This document shows, piece by piece, positions 1 through 13,299 of a stretch of DNA of 64,000 bases. A model generated the notes under the pieces. The model was not told where the DNA came from, searched no databases, and worked only from the letters and a program-made list of their open reading frames with translations. This stretch comes from Pseudeuparius sepicola (Eukaryota > Arthropoda > Insecta > Coleoptera > Anthribidae), in the NCBI GenBank assembly GCA_963920635.1, contig OY987298.1:52989949-53053948 (forward strand), given 5' to 3'. The position numbers were made by a program, and so were the translations under genes. The first letter of the stretch is position 1. Each line of letters opens with the position of its first letter.

Positions 1-855
1 TACTTAAAATTAGTCTTGCAGTGAATATTTTCAAATTCCGAACTGATTTCGCCCCTGTCACGAAATAAGCTACTGGATCGCCCTGTGCACGGGACTCGGA
101 GACGTGGGACCGCACGCGCCTATCGCCGGCCCTGCTTATAAATAAAAGACTCAATGTACAGCACGTACGTGGTGATTCAACATTTTGGCCCATAAAATGG
201 ATTTTTTCGATCTGTAGCGAGCAACACCCATAATTTCAAACTTTTGGTCAATACAAATTTTAATCTATGTAATTACTCATATTTTGAGACAAACATATTT
301 TAAAAATATTTATCACAATGGCCGTCATTAGGCTTTTGGGCGCAAATGCTCATATACCTAATGCCCTGTATGTAAACCTTTAAGTATTAGAAACTAGACA
401 CAAAAAAAAATTATAAGAAAATTGTGACCCTAAGTTCAACCCCTAAAACTTTTATTAAAGTCATTGTTTTTGTGAAAAATGTTTACAACTCCACCGACTC
501 CACCCCTGCAGCATGCTGAATTTTTGTCATATAAGTAACGAGCTGTAACTCGTTATACAGGGTGTAACTTTGATAAGTACAGAAATTTTAAGGGCAGGTC
601 GGGAAAAATGCACTTGTTACGCCTATGCAATTAAAATTTTTCTAAAGTGCATATTAACGTCAGAAATAATTTTTTTTAAAACGCTATTAAAACCCCTTTT
701 TCCGACGCTACGGCCATGGGTCCTTGACCTTGCCGGGACCAGCTGGAACTGAGGCCGGTTCCGGCGGATCCCCCCCAATTCCGCCGTGCAGCGTTGCCAG
801 ACGTATAGCTCTTTCACAGTATTTCAGGAATAGTCTTTCAACTAGTTTTTGAACA

Positions 856-1672
856 AATCTTTAATGGTTCTTTTAGCGAATAGCATGCAAAAAAACTACC
901 TTTCGGATGCCTGGATGATTTTCCTTGCGGGTGTCGTACTCCTTTCTTATGTTATCCAAAAATCCTCTCGAAAATCACAAGAAGCACTAGGTAACTGGTT
1001 GCCAGTCGAATCGCTTTTTCCGAGGCTTTTTCGCAGTATTTGAAGAATATTGACGCAACCATGTATCATTTGGTGTATGTGGAGATTAAATAAATAAATA
1101 AATAATTTTTGGACAACTCCTTAAAGGTTCTTTTAGCGAATAGCTCGACGAATAGCATGAAAAAGCCTACCTTTGAGATGCATCGATTATTTTTACTATT
1201 TTCTTGTGTTTAGATACTATCCAAAAATCTTCACAAAATCACATAAAGCACTAAGTACCTACCTAACTAGTGGCACTGTTTTTATACGATGGTCGCGAAG
1301 GTATAACACTTCATAGTCTCTTTTTACGGAAATACGAACAAAACACTTGTTTTTTTTTTCACTGCACACTTAAAGCGGCGCGATGCCAAATATTAGGGAC
1401 GTCTCGGTTTCCCTCAGCTGATTTATTCCAACGGGGACTCGACTAGGTGGATTGTACAATTAGATCCATACCGTATGCGTCTAATAAAACCCGAATTTTC
1501 GCGAACCCTTGAAGCTGCTTCTTTTATCCTCGCGCGTAATTGGGGTACCTAGTAGGAACCTATCTAGCACTGTTTTCATACGAAGGCCGCGAACGTTTAA
1601 CACTGCATTTCTTAACGGAAATATGAAAAAATCACTTGTTATTTCACTGCAAATTCGTAGCGGCAATTGCAA
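856..1672. repeat. diverged direct duplications
   Basis: Two pairs of diverged direct copies are visible. A block at about 856..1000 (GGTTCTTTTAGCGAATAGC onward) recurs at 1119..1262, and a block at about 1262..1380 (GCACTGTTTTTATACG onward) recurs at about 1560..1672. The spacing is roughly 265 to 295 bases. Together they look like about two copies of one longer unit that has drifted. No coding sequence is convincing here; short reading frames in the block are not conserved between the copies. The family is not recognised. Confidence 0.6.
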
Positions 1673-2289
1673 CAGGTTTGGACATCACTGCTGGTCCAAA
1701 AAAATGGCGAACGGATCTGGAAAAATGTACAGAAGCAGGTTCAGTTCCGACGACAGTTCGTAAAACAAAGCAAAGTAACGGAACAATATCGGTTAGCGAG
1801 ACGCGACGTTTGCATACGCGTCCACGTTTTGGAAACAGAATTGTTATACCACAGAATAGCCACACGTAAGGCATTCTGTATAATAATAAATTGCTTGTTG
1901 AAGCTGGCGCTCCCAAAAATTACAGGCGGACGCGGATCGATATCAATCAGCTGTTAAATCCCAAAATCGGACGGACGATCTTCGACTAGCGCGTCGGCTA
2001 CGGCGCGGCGGTACGGTGACGGAGACGGCGTACGTGCGCACAAGCTTTCCCCCATACCATTCAATACCACTATTCGGTGTTGCCGTTTATGCCGACATGT
2101 CCCCAAACTGACTTAAAGTCCCTTAAATCCGATTTTTGATTTTCGCGGATTTATACGGGGTTTCATTCGTTATAAGTTAATCTACTATCTCGTATAATTA
2201 TTACGCACAAAAACGGGTAAATCCATGTAAAAATCCACTACACAATTAAATTTATACGGAATTAAATTACTAAATCAGGTAAATTTTCA

Positions 2290-2770
2290 GCACACTTGGC
2301 AACATAGTAGCGCCGCCCCGAGAGAAGTAGGGGCCGCGAGCCGCGATTGGCTAATATCGCGCACTAGTTATGAGTAGTGGGGATCACCTGTAGTGTCGAT
2401 GTCAAGTGGCGCCCCGCGCTTGCGCTCCTCGCCCAGCTGTAATTTAGTAGGTCGGCCGGGCCGGGCGGCGTGGAAATGGAGCAAAATCGAGTGAATCAGT
2501 GCCAGTGAATTCATTCGTAATTGTAATTATTGCGCGATTCGGCGCGGCGTCGTTTTTGTGTGAAGTTGGCGTCGGACGCCAGCGCCCGACGCCAACGTCA
2601 TATGCCCGCGCCTGGCGAATCTCGGCGAAGGAATGTCGGGCAGTAGTCAAGGGCACGCAGAAGCTTAAATTCACCAGGAGGAGTCGCTGTTTTTCGGTTT
2701 TTGGGGACATTACGCGACATTTCGCCACCAAGTTTTTACGAAAAGTAAGAGGAATGGTAAGGAATTAACT
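2290..2770 (+). promoter_or_regulatory. GC-rich CpG patch, possible promoter and leader exon
   Basis: A CpG-dense stretch stands out in AT-rich surroundings. It contains a CCAAT-type box (GATTGGCTAAT near 2345). At about 2494 there is a TCAGTG, which matches the arthropod initiator consensus TCAGT. About 250 bases further on are two potential splice donors (AAAGTAAGA near 2741 and ATGGTAAGG near 2755). This is what a non-coding first exon with its promoter could look like on the + strand. It might serve a gene lying downstream, but a link to the RPB8 exon 15 kb away is only a guess. A GC-rich repeat is the alternative. Confidence 0.3.
2565..2596. repeat. short GC-rich hairpin
   Basis: Perfect 11-base arms (GTTGGCGTCGG and CCGACGCCAAC) are separated by 10 bases, inside the GC-rich patch and downstream of the candidate initiator. 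If the patch is transcribed, this would form a stable hairpin in the leader RNA. The function is unknown. Confidence 0.7.
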
Positions 2771-2824
2771 TGAGAGAGTTCCGAAACGGCAAAGGGTTAA
2801 AAAATGCGGAAATGATAAGCACGC

Positions 2825-3330
2825 CAATTTGACAGTCTTCCCCAACTATTTTCGGAACCGAATAATTTTTTATTTACAACCATGTATGTAATATCGACAT
2901 TTCTGACTTTTTAGAAGTTTGAAAGTGTCAATTTTTTGACTTTTACTTCCCGCCCTCCCGCCCGGGTGGAAAGTTTACTTTATCTCGAGACACCTCGGTG
3001 TGTAATATACTATTAAAAGTAGACAATAGACAGGACAACAACCCTGAGGGGGTTTAAAAGTGGCGCACCATCAGGCAAGGGTAGAAAAATATTAAAAACG
3101 ATGAACAAATCGGGGCCGCGCGTTAAATTCACATCAAATGACAGTCTTCCCCCACTTTTTTCGGAAACGAATAATTTTTTAAAAGTAGATAATACATAGG
3201 ACCACAACCCTGAGGGGGTTTAAAGGTGGCGCACTATCGGGCAAGGGTTGAAAAATATTAAAAACTATGAACAAATCGAAGCCGCGCGTTAAATTCACGT
3301 CAAATTACAGTCTTCCCCCACTTTTTTCGA
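2825..3330. repeat. tandem repeat, about 166-bp period
   Basis: Two clear copies begin at 3015 and 3181 (AAAAGTAGA...), with the shared landmarks ACCCTGAGGGGGTTTAAA, GGCAAGGGT and CCGCGCGTTAAATTCAC. A partial older copy of the segment ACAGTCTTCCCC...GAATAATTTTTT lies at about 2832..2872. The copies differ at scattered bases. No coding potential is seen and the family is not recognised. Confidence 0.75.
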
Positions 3331-3339
3331 GATGATAGG

Positions 3340-4408
3340 GCTACAGGCGAACACTCGCTAAAAAAAAGTAACGCGCCGCTGCTCTACGCTCTACCCTATG
3401 GGTGGTTGTGGAAATTTGCAATTTTTACAGATAATTTGTATTTTAAAACAAATACTTTATTCAGTTGATTGCCGATCAGAAATTTATTATCCCAAGTTGT
3501 CCCAAGAGATGGCTAATTATTAGTATAAAAAAATTGCGGCCTGAAAATCAGTTGTAAAATAGGTAGGTAGGTAGATACCTACTCCACAAAAGACTTGTCA
3601 AAACATTATGAGTGTGAAATCAGCAATGAGTTTTCTAGCAATGACTTCTCCGAGCGGCGCTCGGATACATTTCTGCTGCCTAGGGACTTAAAATAACAGT
3701 AAAGTGATAAAAACTGACGTGTTTGTTAAATTATTGTGTGCGCCTGTGAAGAAAGCAATAAACAGTTCGTCACAGCAACCGACATCATAAAAAAAACGTG
3801 GATACCTACCAGCAGTAATTTTCAAAGGTTCCTAGGTACCTAATTCTGCAAGCAGATTTATTCCACTCTGACATGCGGCAACGTCGCGGTATTCCCCTTC
3901 CTAATCTAACGTTATTCCCCTCCATCTCCTAGGGAGAGGTTAGACCTCCCCTCTAAGCGCTTCTAGTGACGATCCAGCGGCGTGCATTGAGCACGGATAA
4001 AGATTGATTTGCCCCATTTTCTAAACATCGATTAAAAAAATTTTTTTTTTCATTTTTCGGTTTTATGAACGTCCCCGATTACGTGGTTAAAATTTCTGTA
4101 CCTATCAAAGATACACCCTGTATATTAGAGATACAAAAAAAATGAGAAAAAGTTGTTCATACTTTGATCCCCTACAACTTTTATTAGCATCATTTTGCTC
4201 TAAAAAGTGTTTAGGAAACCACCCCTATTATTTAAGAAACCATACCCTATAGCGCAATTCGTACCAGGAATTCGAGTGTGATCTTTTGGTCAGGCAGTCC
4301 TCAAGCACCCCTGAAAAAATCATCCTGTTTTTTTTTGCAGAACTGACATCCTTATTAGGCTGCTTGGAAAAGTCGGGAAGCTTCGCTTTCTGCGTTTGTT
4401 AAAGTTCT
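3340..4408. other. no gene seen
   Basis: AT-rich sequence with a short (TAGG)n run near 3562. An isolated element edge reading ACACCCTGTA lies near 4112; its inward sequence (about 4085..4121) is an inverted match to about 552..585. A stretch at 4130..4220 is similar in direct orientation to 395..490. No gene or RNA is recognised. Confidence 0.5.
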
Positions 4409-4415
4409 GTATCGG

Positions 4416-4819
4416 CAGAGCATATAAAACAACCAGCTGTATAACTCCCCATGGCGGGAAAATTCTGCGCACCTCTTCGCGCAGCCGCTATTTGGGAATA
4501 GATTCTGTCAATGGGTGCAGTGTCGGGTCGATTGGGCAGTTCTTTTTTGGCTGTATGAAAGATATTACAGTGCCGTGGGGTGTGTTTTTTTGTAAATTGT
4601 GCTTTGTGCTAGTATCTTTAAATAAAGAACCCCAGGAAGGAGTCAAAGCTGCTTGTGCTTACCACACACTATACACTTTACTAATACTAATCTGTATTTC
4701 TGAATTGATTTTCCCGACTACACCTCTGACTTCTATTCCCCCAATATGGCTCAAGGTCATTGAATTTGCGGATGATTTCTCAAGAGTAAGTTATACTGCT
4801 GGTTGTTTTATATGCTCTG
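4416..4819. mobile_element. MITE, hAT-like, with target-site duplication
   Basis: A 404-bp element has inverted ends of about 30 bp starting CAGAGCATATAAAACAACC and ending with the reverse complement. It is flanked on both sides by GTATCGG (4409..4415 and 4820..4826), a 7-bp direct duplication. The CAG start and a 7 to 8-bp duplication fit the hAT superfamily. There is no transposase inside. A 159-codon open frame crosses the element but begins outside it and resembles nothing I know, so I treat it as chance. The insertion split the edge of the GC-rich patch that follows. Confidence 0.8.
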
Positions 4820-5130
4820 GTATCGGTGAGCGGGCCGTGCGGCGCCGCGGCGTTGTTTACGTCGCAGATGGATGATCGATCCAGTCGCCGCGCCGGGCGG
4901 TCCGCCGCCCGACTTGCGGAGGACGGCCGGGGTGGCGTGACAACGCCGTGGCGGTAGGTCAGGAGGCGCCGGCGCTGCGCCCCCCGCCATCGACCGCCCT
5001 GCATCAGCTGGCAGCGGGACACGTGCGCCCAGCAGAGCTGAAGGGCGGGCGGGCAGGTGGCCGGGCCCCGGGCCACTTTTACTTTTCGGGGCCTGCTGCT
5101 CGGCACTCGGCGGGCAAGCAGTTTGGGGTC
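4820..5130. promoter_or_regulatory. CpG-rich patch, possible promoter
   Basis: About 300 bases are very rich in G+C and CpG. The patch includes a CACGTG E-box near 5019 and an initiator-like TTCAGTC near 5144 at its downstream edge. Open frames on both strands here are products of base composition and lack recognisable domains. It may be a promoter of a host gene or a GC-rich repeat. Confidence 0.3.
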
Positions 5131-5419
5131 ATCTGCTCATTCAGTCCGTTTTTCGTCCAAACAATGACCACAATATTGTAATTATTCAACATATTATACA
5201 ATAACAAATCAAAATAAATATTTGTGTCCCATTGTTCAAAATTATTACACTAATACATAGGGTTGTGGTTTTGACCGGTCTATTGACTGGCCAATTGACC
5301 AATTATTGGTCGAAACCTGTAAATTTTTTAAATATTTTTTAAGGCCCGAAAATGCTATGATTCAACTCAATATAATAGTAATAATTTATGCAACTAGTGT
5401 GCAGGGCACTACTTTAGCG

Positions 5420-5885
5420 CACGAGAATTACCGGAGCAGTTCAACTCGGCGATGCAAAGTCCGCAACGGTCAACTTCGGCGATGGTAAGTAAACTCGGCG
5501 GCGGTCAACTCGGCGAAATAGACAAATGCCAATATAATGTTACCATTTTAGCTTGTAGTGCAAATTCTGGATCATATTTGTACATTCCTAGAAGATTGAA
5601 AGAAGATAAATGCTTTCGAAGATTTTTTACCAAGTTAGTGGAATAAGCATCCGCTAATTTCCACTAAGCTAGGGAAAGTTGTTTTGTACAGTTTTCGTAC
5701 GCGCCTCGAGTTAATTCCCAATCCTCGTAATAAGGTGAAATGGTAGCGACATCTGGCGTCGGGAATTATTTTTGTCGGTCGTATATTGCTAATTGGTAAG
5801 GAATCTTATACAATACTATAATCACTGACCGAGTTGACCGTAGCTCACTTTGCATCCCCGAGTTGTCGCGTACCGAGAATTACAG
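5420..5885. repeat. inverted-repeat element
   Basis: Imperfect inverted arms lie at about 5420..5480 and 5822..5885. They share CAACTCGG, GATGCAAAGT and ACGGTCAACT, plus GAGAATTAC at the outer edge, so the interval of about 460 bp looks like a degenerate MITE. The left arm also has several AACTCGGCG repeats. No coding sequence is recognised. Confidence 0.55.
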
Positions 5886-5899
5886 TATTATCATTCTGG

Positions 5900-8800
5900 T
5901 TCTCGCACTATATTTTTTCTACAACTGTTTTAAGTAAGTATATAAAAATGCCAGCTGAAGTAGTTCTGAACTTCGATATCAATAAATTTGCCCTCGCGGC
6001 TGCCGTACAGTACTATAACTTTGGCGTTTCTTCTTCGCCGCGTCAAGCGCCCAAAATCATAGTGTACAAAGCACCTATTGTACGCACTGTTTTGAAACAA
6101 TGAAAAAATCGCGTATTTTGTGCATTGAAAACAATGCTTCAATGTTTACTTTTGTTGGCGGTTATAGAAAAAAATTCTTTTTTAAATAATTTTCAGCAAT
6201 CAACAAAACTAAAAATAAGTAGTAAAATTTGTAAAATAAGTTGTGTGCTATATATTTATGTTACAAGTACTATTATATTTTCTTCTTTTTCTTTCTCCTA
6301 TTATAGATGAAAACACGCCCATATTTCAAGAAAAATCGTTTTATCAAAAACACACGGTTTAATTCAATGACATGTTACCATTGGTATTCCTCAAATACAG
6401 TGACATTTCACTCAAACAGAAGAATATGATTGATAACCAAGAATATCGTATAATGGACTCAATTACAAGTTGATATTGAATGTGAATGACTAATTTAAAT
6501 ACAGTATTTAATTGAATTAATACCATGTTCTGTAACTGATTCTATAATACTTACTTTTTATTAAAATAGCACATTTTTTGTCAGAACGGCATAACGTTTT
6601 CATTCGATGCCTCATGTTGTTGAACTGAATATGGGTATATTGAACTGTTAAATACTGAAATACAGCACTCATTGATTTTGTGTTGGATTTGTATTTGCAC
6701 TAATACCAATCATAATTGTTAGCAATGTAACACCTTATTGCCTAAATAATAAGCAAATGTTGTGTAAAATGTAAATTAAGTTGCTAATATGGCAACTTAT
6801 AATAATTGACAAAACCGAAATGATTTACAGATGAGATCGAATCAATAACATTTATTTTTTGATTAAAACATTCTAAATACGACGTACTACTTTTTGTTAA
6901 ATATGTATATTTCATCCAGTGACAAAGAACGGTTCTTTGGAATACACATTGATATTCTTCATATTTTGTTCTCACCAAGGCACAGAAAAAGAGTGGATTT
7001 TCTCACTAGTCTTCCTTCTTTGCAAAAAAGTAACACACAAGAAAGTTCTTCGAGGTCATGGGCAACGATTGCAAAACATAATTAGCTCTGTAATTCATGA
7101 TTTCCGAAAAATTGCATAAAAAGAGTTTGTATTTGAATCTCCTTATGCATTACCTACTTTCTTGCAAAGAAGGAACATTGGCGAGAAAATCTATACTCTT
7201 TTAATCTGCGCCTTTCAGAAGACAATATATGTTATTTATAAAAATTAAGTGAGCCAACAAAAATGTGGCTGTGCTGTGTTTTGCATTTTATGTAATTTAA
7301 ATAAGATAATACATCCAAAAAGACTATAAATATGTACAGAAAGTAACTTTTATTTTCCAGTACTCGGATTTGTGGGTAAACTTGCAGAAAGCTATTAGAG
7401 TATCCAAAAATACAAAGTAACCCAAGTATTTACAAACTTAATTTGATATAAAATCGTTTCTTTTAAGTTTTAATTTTTTCCTCTTTACAAGATTTTTTGT
7501 ATGTTTGAAAACATAGTGGAAATTTAATTGAAATGGAGATAGGCAATGCAATAAAAAATAAACATTTCAACGTTATTAAATATTTTATTCCTAAATAAAA
7601 ACCAATATAAATTTTGTTTAGAAATCGAGATTTGTGTCAGTTCCACTTATCATATTTGACATAGACATAATTGTTATAACAATGGTTTTTATAGTTAATA
7701 CATTTATTATGAACATGAACAGAAAACTCATTTCTTACATAGAAAGCAAATAACATAAAAATGAACAACGTTTTGTCACTGTATATATCACCTGATGTTC
7801 TACATTAAGCAGGTAGGTTATCTGCTACAAAACAAAGATATTATTTAAATAGCATTAAAGACTAATTACTTATTTTGTTGAGAGTCAAAATGAGATGGTA
7901 TAATATTCTTACATACAAGCAAATAAAATAAAAATGAACACAAATTCTGGTCGGCGTGCACCGGGCTCGTCGGCCATGTCGGCCATGCCCGTAGGTTCGT
8001 GTAGGTATTCGATCTGTATTAGGTACATGAACTAAGTTACTTACCTTCAAAGGTGGGTGCGAGTTCTGCTAACCCCCAGCTTATTAATAAGTTGTCTATT
8101 TTCTGAGTATCCATCATTTATGTGTGTTGTCTCTGCATAAAACACAACAGGCTATTATGTGACGCCAACCACAAAATATGTCAACGCCAACTGCGTGGTA
8201 GGTGTGCCGTCAACCACGATGCGACGACGCCGGGGATCCCCCTCCATTTATTCGCGCAATAGCAATTTTAGTTCAGAAGAGTACAAACCGCTTGATTCAA
8301 TCAAACTTGTATTTGACATGAATACTAATAATAATTTCTTAAATATCATAGAAATTTTTTTAAATACATGATTAACTGATTGTACAAAAATTGTGCTTCA
8401 GACAAAATCAGATTTTATTTAATCATAATTATAATATATGTTATTGGAAGAATTATTTTGCTCATCCAATGAATGATATGGATTATTTAAATAAAACATA
8501 AACACATGCTCAAACCGATACTATGCTTCATCGATTTAATGCAAATTTTAGTATCGAGGTGACAATACCTCTTTTTAGCCGAAATTTAAAATATTTGAAA
8601 TTTATTGGTTCATCTGTAATTTCGTGAAAAATAGAGATTATATTGTTTGAGTAACATGGATTTGCTCCCATTATAAATATATTTAAAGCAATGGGAAAGC
8701 GACCAGTAATTAAAAAAACAACAGTATTTTTTCTGTGCACTTTAAAAACTACACTAAATGATCAATTTTTTAAAATAACTGGCCAAGTATGAAGAGTTGA

Positions 8801-9050
8801 AGCTAGCTAATAAAAAAATTAACTTCTGAATTGGGCAAACATATTTTTTCCTCCGAAAGGTATACTATTAGTTTTATTTTGAACTGTGATCAATAGCAAA
8901 TAGCAAGGCTATATTGAGGGTTAAAATTAGAATCTTAAAATATTGAATTTTCTAGTGTGGCACTCGAAAAATAATTGGTAAAAGGTGTCGATTTTTACGA
9001 AATTATTGAAAGTGCCAATATTTGGAAAACTAACGATTTTTTAATAACGC
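5900..9050. other. long AT-rich stretch without a recognised gene
   Basis: Only short chance reading frames occur. A short direct repeat (GCAAATAA...AAAATGAACA) lies near 7745 and 7917, and a small GC-rich block near 7950..8000 contains GTCGGCCAT twice. I see nothing functional. Confidence 0.5.
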
Positions 9051-9139
9051 TCATTTTGGGACACCCTGTATATAATTGGAATCTAAATTTTATATACAGG
9101 ATGGTCCAACGTTTATGGATAAAGCTTCAATAATCTCTA

Positions 9140-12100
9140 GAAAACGCCAGAGTAAGTGGATTTTTAGTGTAAACCTGTATCAAAATCCTAATGGTTTTCT
9201 TTATACATTCATTTTCTTTTTAGTTTTCTTTAGTTTCTCCTAAAGGAAGACAGTTAAATCAAACATGTTTGGTACAATATAGGCACACATTAAGTGCTTT
9301 AAATTAAACATAATTTGGCTTGTCTACTTCCACCAGTGCCGGAGAGCCATAATATTTTTTAATAAACAAAAAAGGGTACGCCACTGTAAAAGTTAATATT
9401 TTTTACCTTCACTAAATTTCACAATCAATTTTAAGAAAAAAAATATTCTTGACTTTTCGAAGTTAAGGGGGCTCGCCATTGTATGTTTGGTTGCCTGTAT
9501 CAATGTATTTTTATTTCCAACTAGCTGGAAAAAGTAGCGAATTTCAAAGGATTACAAAAAAGACGGGTATTTTTAAAATATCCATAGATACTAATGACAC
9601 TAGTTTAAAAGTTATGGGCGAGATTTTTTTTTGAATTTCAAACTTTATGCCGGCATAAATTCGTCTATTTTGTCTCTTGAGCCGGAATTTTACCTTCGTT
9701 AAGATTGGCATAGGTTTCGGAATATGCTCGGAACGAAAACACGGTAATAAACATTGTAATTATCCAGTCTTGTTGTAAATAAAAAACATAGGCAAAATAC
9801 CCCTTAAATTATGCAGCGGGAATGCAAAAGTGTGGCTATTATTTATCAGATGGCGCGAAAAACAGACGATCGATGAACGGTTGACGCTGTTGTTACAGGT
9901 CCAGTTTAATAATTACATATATTATGTTCATATGATCAATTTTACGTTTTGGCGATATAATATTTAATCAACTAAGCTGTCTGATTACTTTTTTATGTTT
10001 TTGTATTACTTCCATATTATTATATACTATGAATTGCGAATTTTTAATATTAAAATAATATAAAACTTCAAAAGGTATAGTCGGGAGACCCTCGTAGCTC
10101 AAAGACTGCGATCTGTGATTTTAACCCCTCTCTTTTTAGCAATGGTTCATTGATTTTTAGCTTGAAAGGTACACGGCGGCACTAAAAACTGCTTTAGTTG
10201 ATTTTGCATTATTTATACATACGTGTGGGTTGGGTACTGTTATGTTCTTATAGTTACGTCGCCGTTATGTATTTTTCGTGAGGAAAACACAATCGTTAGC
10301 ATATAAACTGACATTAGGGAAGGATTCATGTCTATGTCTCTATATGTATAGGTATGTCGAAAATTATCTATACCGGGTGTTCCACTGTAATAAATGCAGC
10401 TATTATAAATATCTCAAAAACGAAAATCACAAAAAAATCACATAAAAGTTGAAGCATATTATGAGGTGCAATGTAAGACGCACGTTTTCACTTGTAGGCA
10501 GACGACGTTTTCAAGGTCACTTGAATGTCTACTGTGTTTTTACTGTTAAAGGCATATCTTTAGTTAAAGAATGTGATTCGGCACATTTTCTGTAGGTATA
10601 GGTAGTATTGCGCTGGTATTGCTGGCTTAAAAGTTCTACAAAATTATGTTTAGTTTTTTCAATGAAATGAAACATGGTCTTTTATGTGTACATAAGGTGT
10701 TTCTTCGTTTGCATTAACACTACATTCAAACACATATTTTAAGTAACGCAATAATTAAGATAAATACATATCTCGAAAATAAAAAATGAAAAAAGAAAAC
10801 GATATATTGATGCGAAAGAACATCTTCTGTACCTATATGTTAAACATCTACAGTGTGACCTCCGTTAAGGAGTTACCACCCTGGTAAAATATCTTTATTT
10901 GTTTACCGATTTTGATAAACTTTTTTTTGTTAGGTTCAAAAAGCACATTAAACAATGTGTGTAACTTTACTTTTGGGCTGTAATCACGGCCACCTGTCAA
11001 CACATGGGCTCAATTTCAAAAAGTACGATTATTTGTTTAATAATATTTTTATTAGGTACAGGGTGTCCGCCTGAAGGTGATAGGAACATTCACTTTAACC
11101 ATTCCGTATTTTTTGAGACAAATTAATGATTTAAAAACCAGTTTGTTGCAGTTTTTTCCAAACAATGTAATGTCGTTTGGAAAAAAACAATCGAACGTCA
11201 AACAAAAGTTATAACCAAAAAACCTTTTTGGAAAAAATTAAGATGGTGCAAAATGTATCTTTTTATTAATTTAAACATATTTTTTTTATTAACGGATAAT
11301 AATAGAACACATATGCAGTTAACTTTGGGGTTACCTTTCGATTAAAAACGAGGAAAAATAACCGACTCAAACGTGGTCACGTGACTTTCGCTATCTGTCA
11401 AAAATTATATTTAAAAAATAAGATCCCTAAAAATCGGCTTATTTGTTACAATTTCAAAACGTTTAACTTGAAAAGTCGTATCTACTACGTAAATTCTTCT
11501 ATGGTAGTAGGTACCTATAAATTTATTTACATTACATTTTCCATTACTCTAAATGTAGGTATGCCAAAATAAGACATATATTAAGATATCAGCAAATAGT
11601 AGATATTTCACGTATCTAACAAAATTCACAACTTTACGTCAACTTTGGATCAAATACAACAGAATTTTAATTTCTTTCGGTTTATCAATATTAAGTACTT
11701 AATGAAAAGTTAATAGAATGATAAAAGATAAAACTATAGTGACATAAATTCTAAATGTCAGTTAGGGTAAGTATTGTGATCATTCATGCGGTTTTGAGGG
11801 AGAATTATTATGTCATGACAGTAGATTTGACAGCCGGTAGGTAGTCCTCTTAGTTAATATTTTACTCAACAATATTCTTAATAACTATGAAAAAATATAG
11901 AAAAATAAAGGAGCGTAAATATTCATATTATTATTTTGTGTTTAACATTTCAGAGTTTCAATCCCAAAATACGCCAGGATGGAAGCGATGTGTTGTTATT
12001 TGTATAAAAAAGGGGGTCGGTCCGCCTGCCTCCCCCTAGACCCCTGGTTCCGACCAACGACCTTGCCAGGCAACAAAACAAGACCAAGACTCACTCTTAT

Positions 12101-12490
12101 GAGGAACGGAAACTTATTTTAGCAAGGCGAAACATTACTTTTTATTCTCGCTCTGTACCAATGGCCGCTCTCCAACTCCAGCGCCATCTTACAGACACTT
12201 GCGCAATTTTTGCACTCCAGTACCCAATTTCTGTTTTAGCAACATTTATCCTAGTTAGGAACACGGTCAAATGAAGGTCGTCGCGAGGTGATGACGTTTT
12301 ATTTCCGTCCTTAATGTTTGTGTTTTAAATTTTTAGCAGAAGAAAATAGCGCGTAAAAAGAGTTCCAAAAGTACCATACTGCAAGGTTGACTGAACATAT
12401 GCAAAATAAAATGTTTTTAAGGTATCAGTCGTATGATATTTCATAGATCTAATTAAATAGCAGCCAGATTTCATTATCTTACGTAACAAA
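9140..12490. other. AT-rich stretch with scattered repeat fragments
   Basis: No gene is recognised. Single element edges (CAGGGTG-like) occur near 9061, 9102 and 11058. A segment at about 9280..9440 is a diverged direct copy of about 14430..14600 (shared TAATATTTTTTAAT and CACTAAATTTC). Another at about 9480..9610 resembles one arm of the fold-back at 55771..56034. A short hairpin (GTTTTTTCCAAAC and its complement) lies at 11151..11188. Confidence 0.5.
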
Positions 12491-12494
12491 TCAG

Positions 12495-13260
12495 TTTAAT
12501 TCAGCCAATTTTTGATCTATTGTAATTCCTAGAAATTTTAGGTTGTCAGCTTGCTGTATGGATAGTCCATTCAAAGATATGTAAGCAGAAGTGTCACGGT
12601 TTCAAGTGTGTTAGTTTTCTCAACAGGAATTGTTATTACACCACTGCTACATACTCAAAGCAACTTTTGGCATTTTAGTAGAACACTAGATTGTTGCCAA
12701 CCACAACGCACAATGTGTCATCTGCAAACTGACACAGTTCCTCAGCAGTCACCACATTTCTGAACCCATTTGTAAATAGAACGAATAGAAATGGAGACAA
12801 TATCGAGCCTTGAGAGACCCCACGTTTTATAGGGAGTTTGTCTGATGAGAAATCCTTCTTTATATTATCTTATGGTATGGTTTCTATTTTAATTATACCT
12901 CGCTTCTATTATGTAGGTAAGATCGCAGCAGATCATAGTACCTTCCCCTGTAGCCATAACGATGTAGTACGATTAATAAGGTGTCATGAGGAAGAGTATC
13001 ACACGCGCGGCTTAAATTAAAGTATATTCCACATACCTTCTGATTTTTATTTATAAAGTTGTTCTAAAATTATTTTGAAGGAATTAAAAATTGCTTTCTC
13101 GGAAGAAGATTATGGTAGAAACCCGTTATTAGATGTTGCAAAAAATATGTATCAAGTAATCTGTTGTAAATAAGTTTTTCTATTATTTTAGAAAATATAT
13201 CGGTAGGGGTATACCCACGTACCTGTATATTAACAATATAATGTGACTGAAGTTCCGATC
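12495..13260 (-). pseudogene. non-LTR retrotransposon reverse transcriptase relic
   Basis: Read on the minus strand, this stretch holds reverse transcriptase blocks in the correct order, broken by stops and frameshifts. First come an N-terminal block (DIFSKIIEKLIYNRLL) and a palm block (LSRACDTLPHDTLL...YGYRG). GVSQGSILSPFLF follows at about 12798..12825, then the catalytic box QFADDT at about 12716..12733. A later block includes KFLGITIDQKL. These are hallmarks of LINE-type (non-LTR) reverse transcriptases of the Jockey/CR1 kind; I cannot fix the clade. The endonuclease part and the 3' end are not recognised. The copy is dead. Confidence 0.85.
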
Positions 13261-13299
13261 GATCAGCATGATCGTTTTTTAGCTTATCAGGTATACTTG

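Noticed and set aside
4396..4875. 159-codon open frame on the + strand
   Set aside because: It spans a MITE and both its boundaries into unrelated DNA, has no ATG at its first codon and resembles no known protein.
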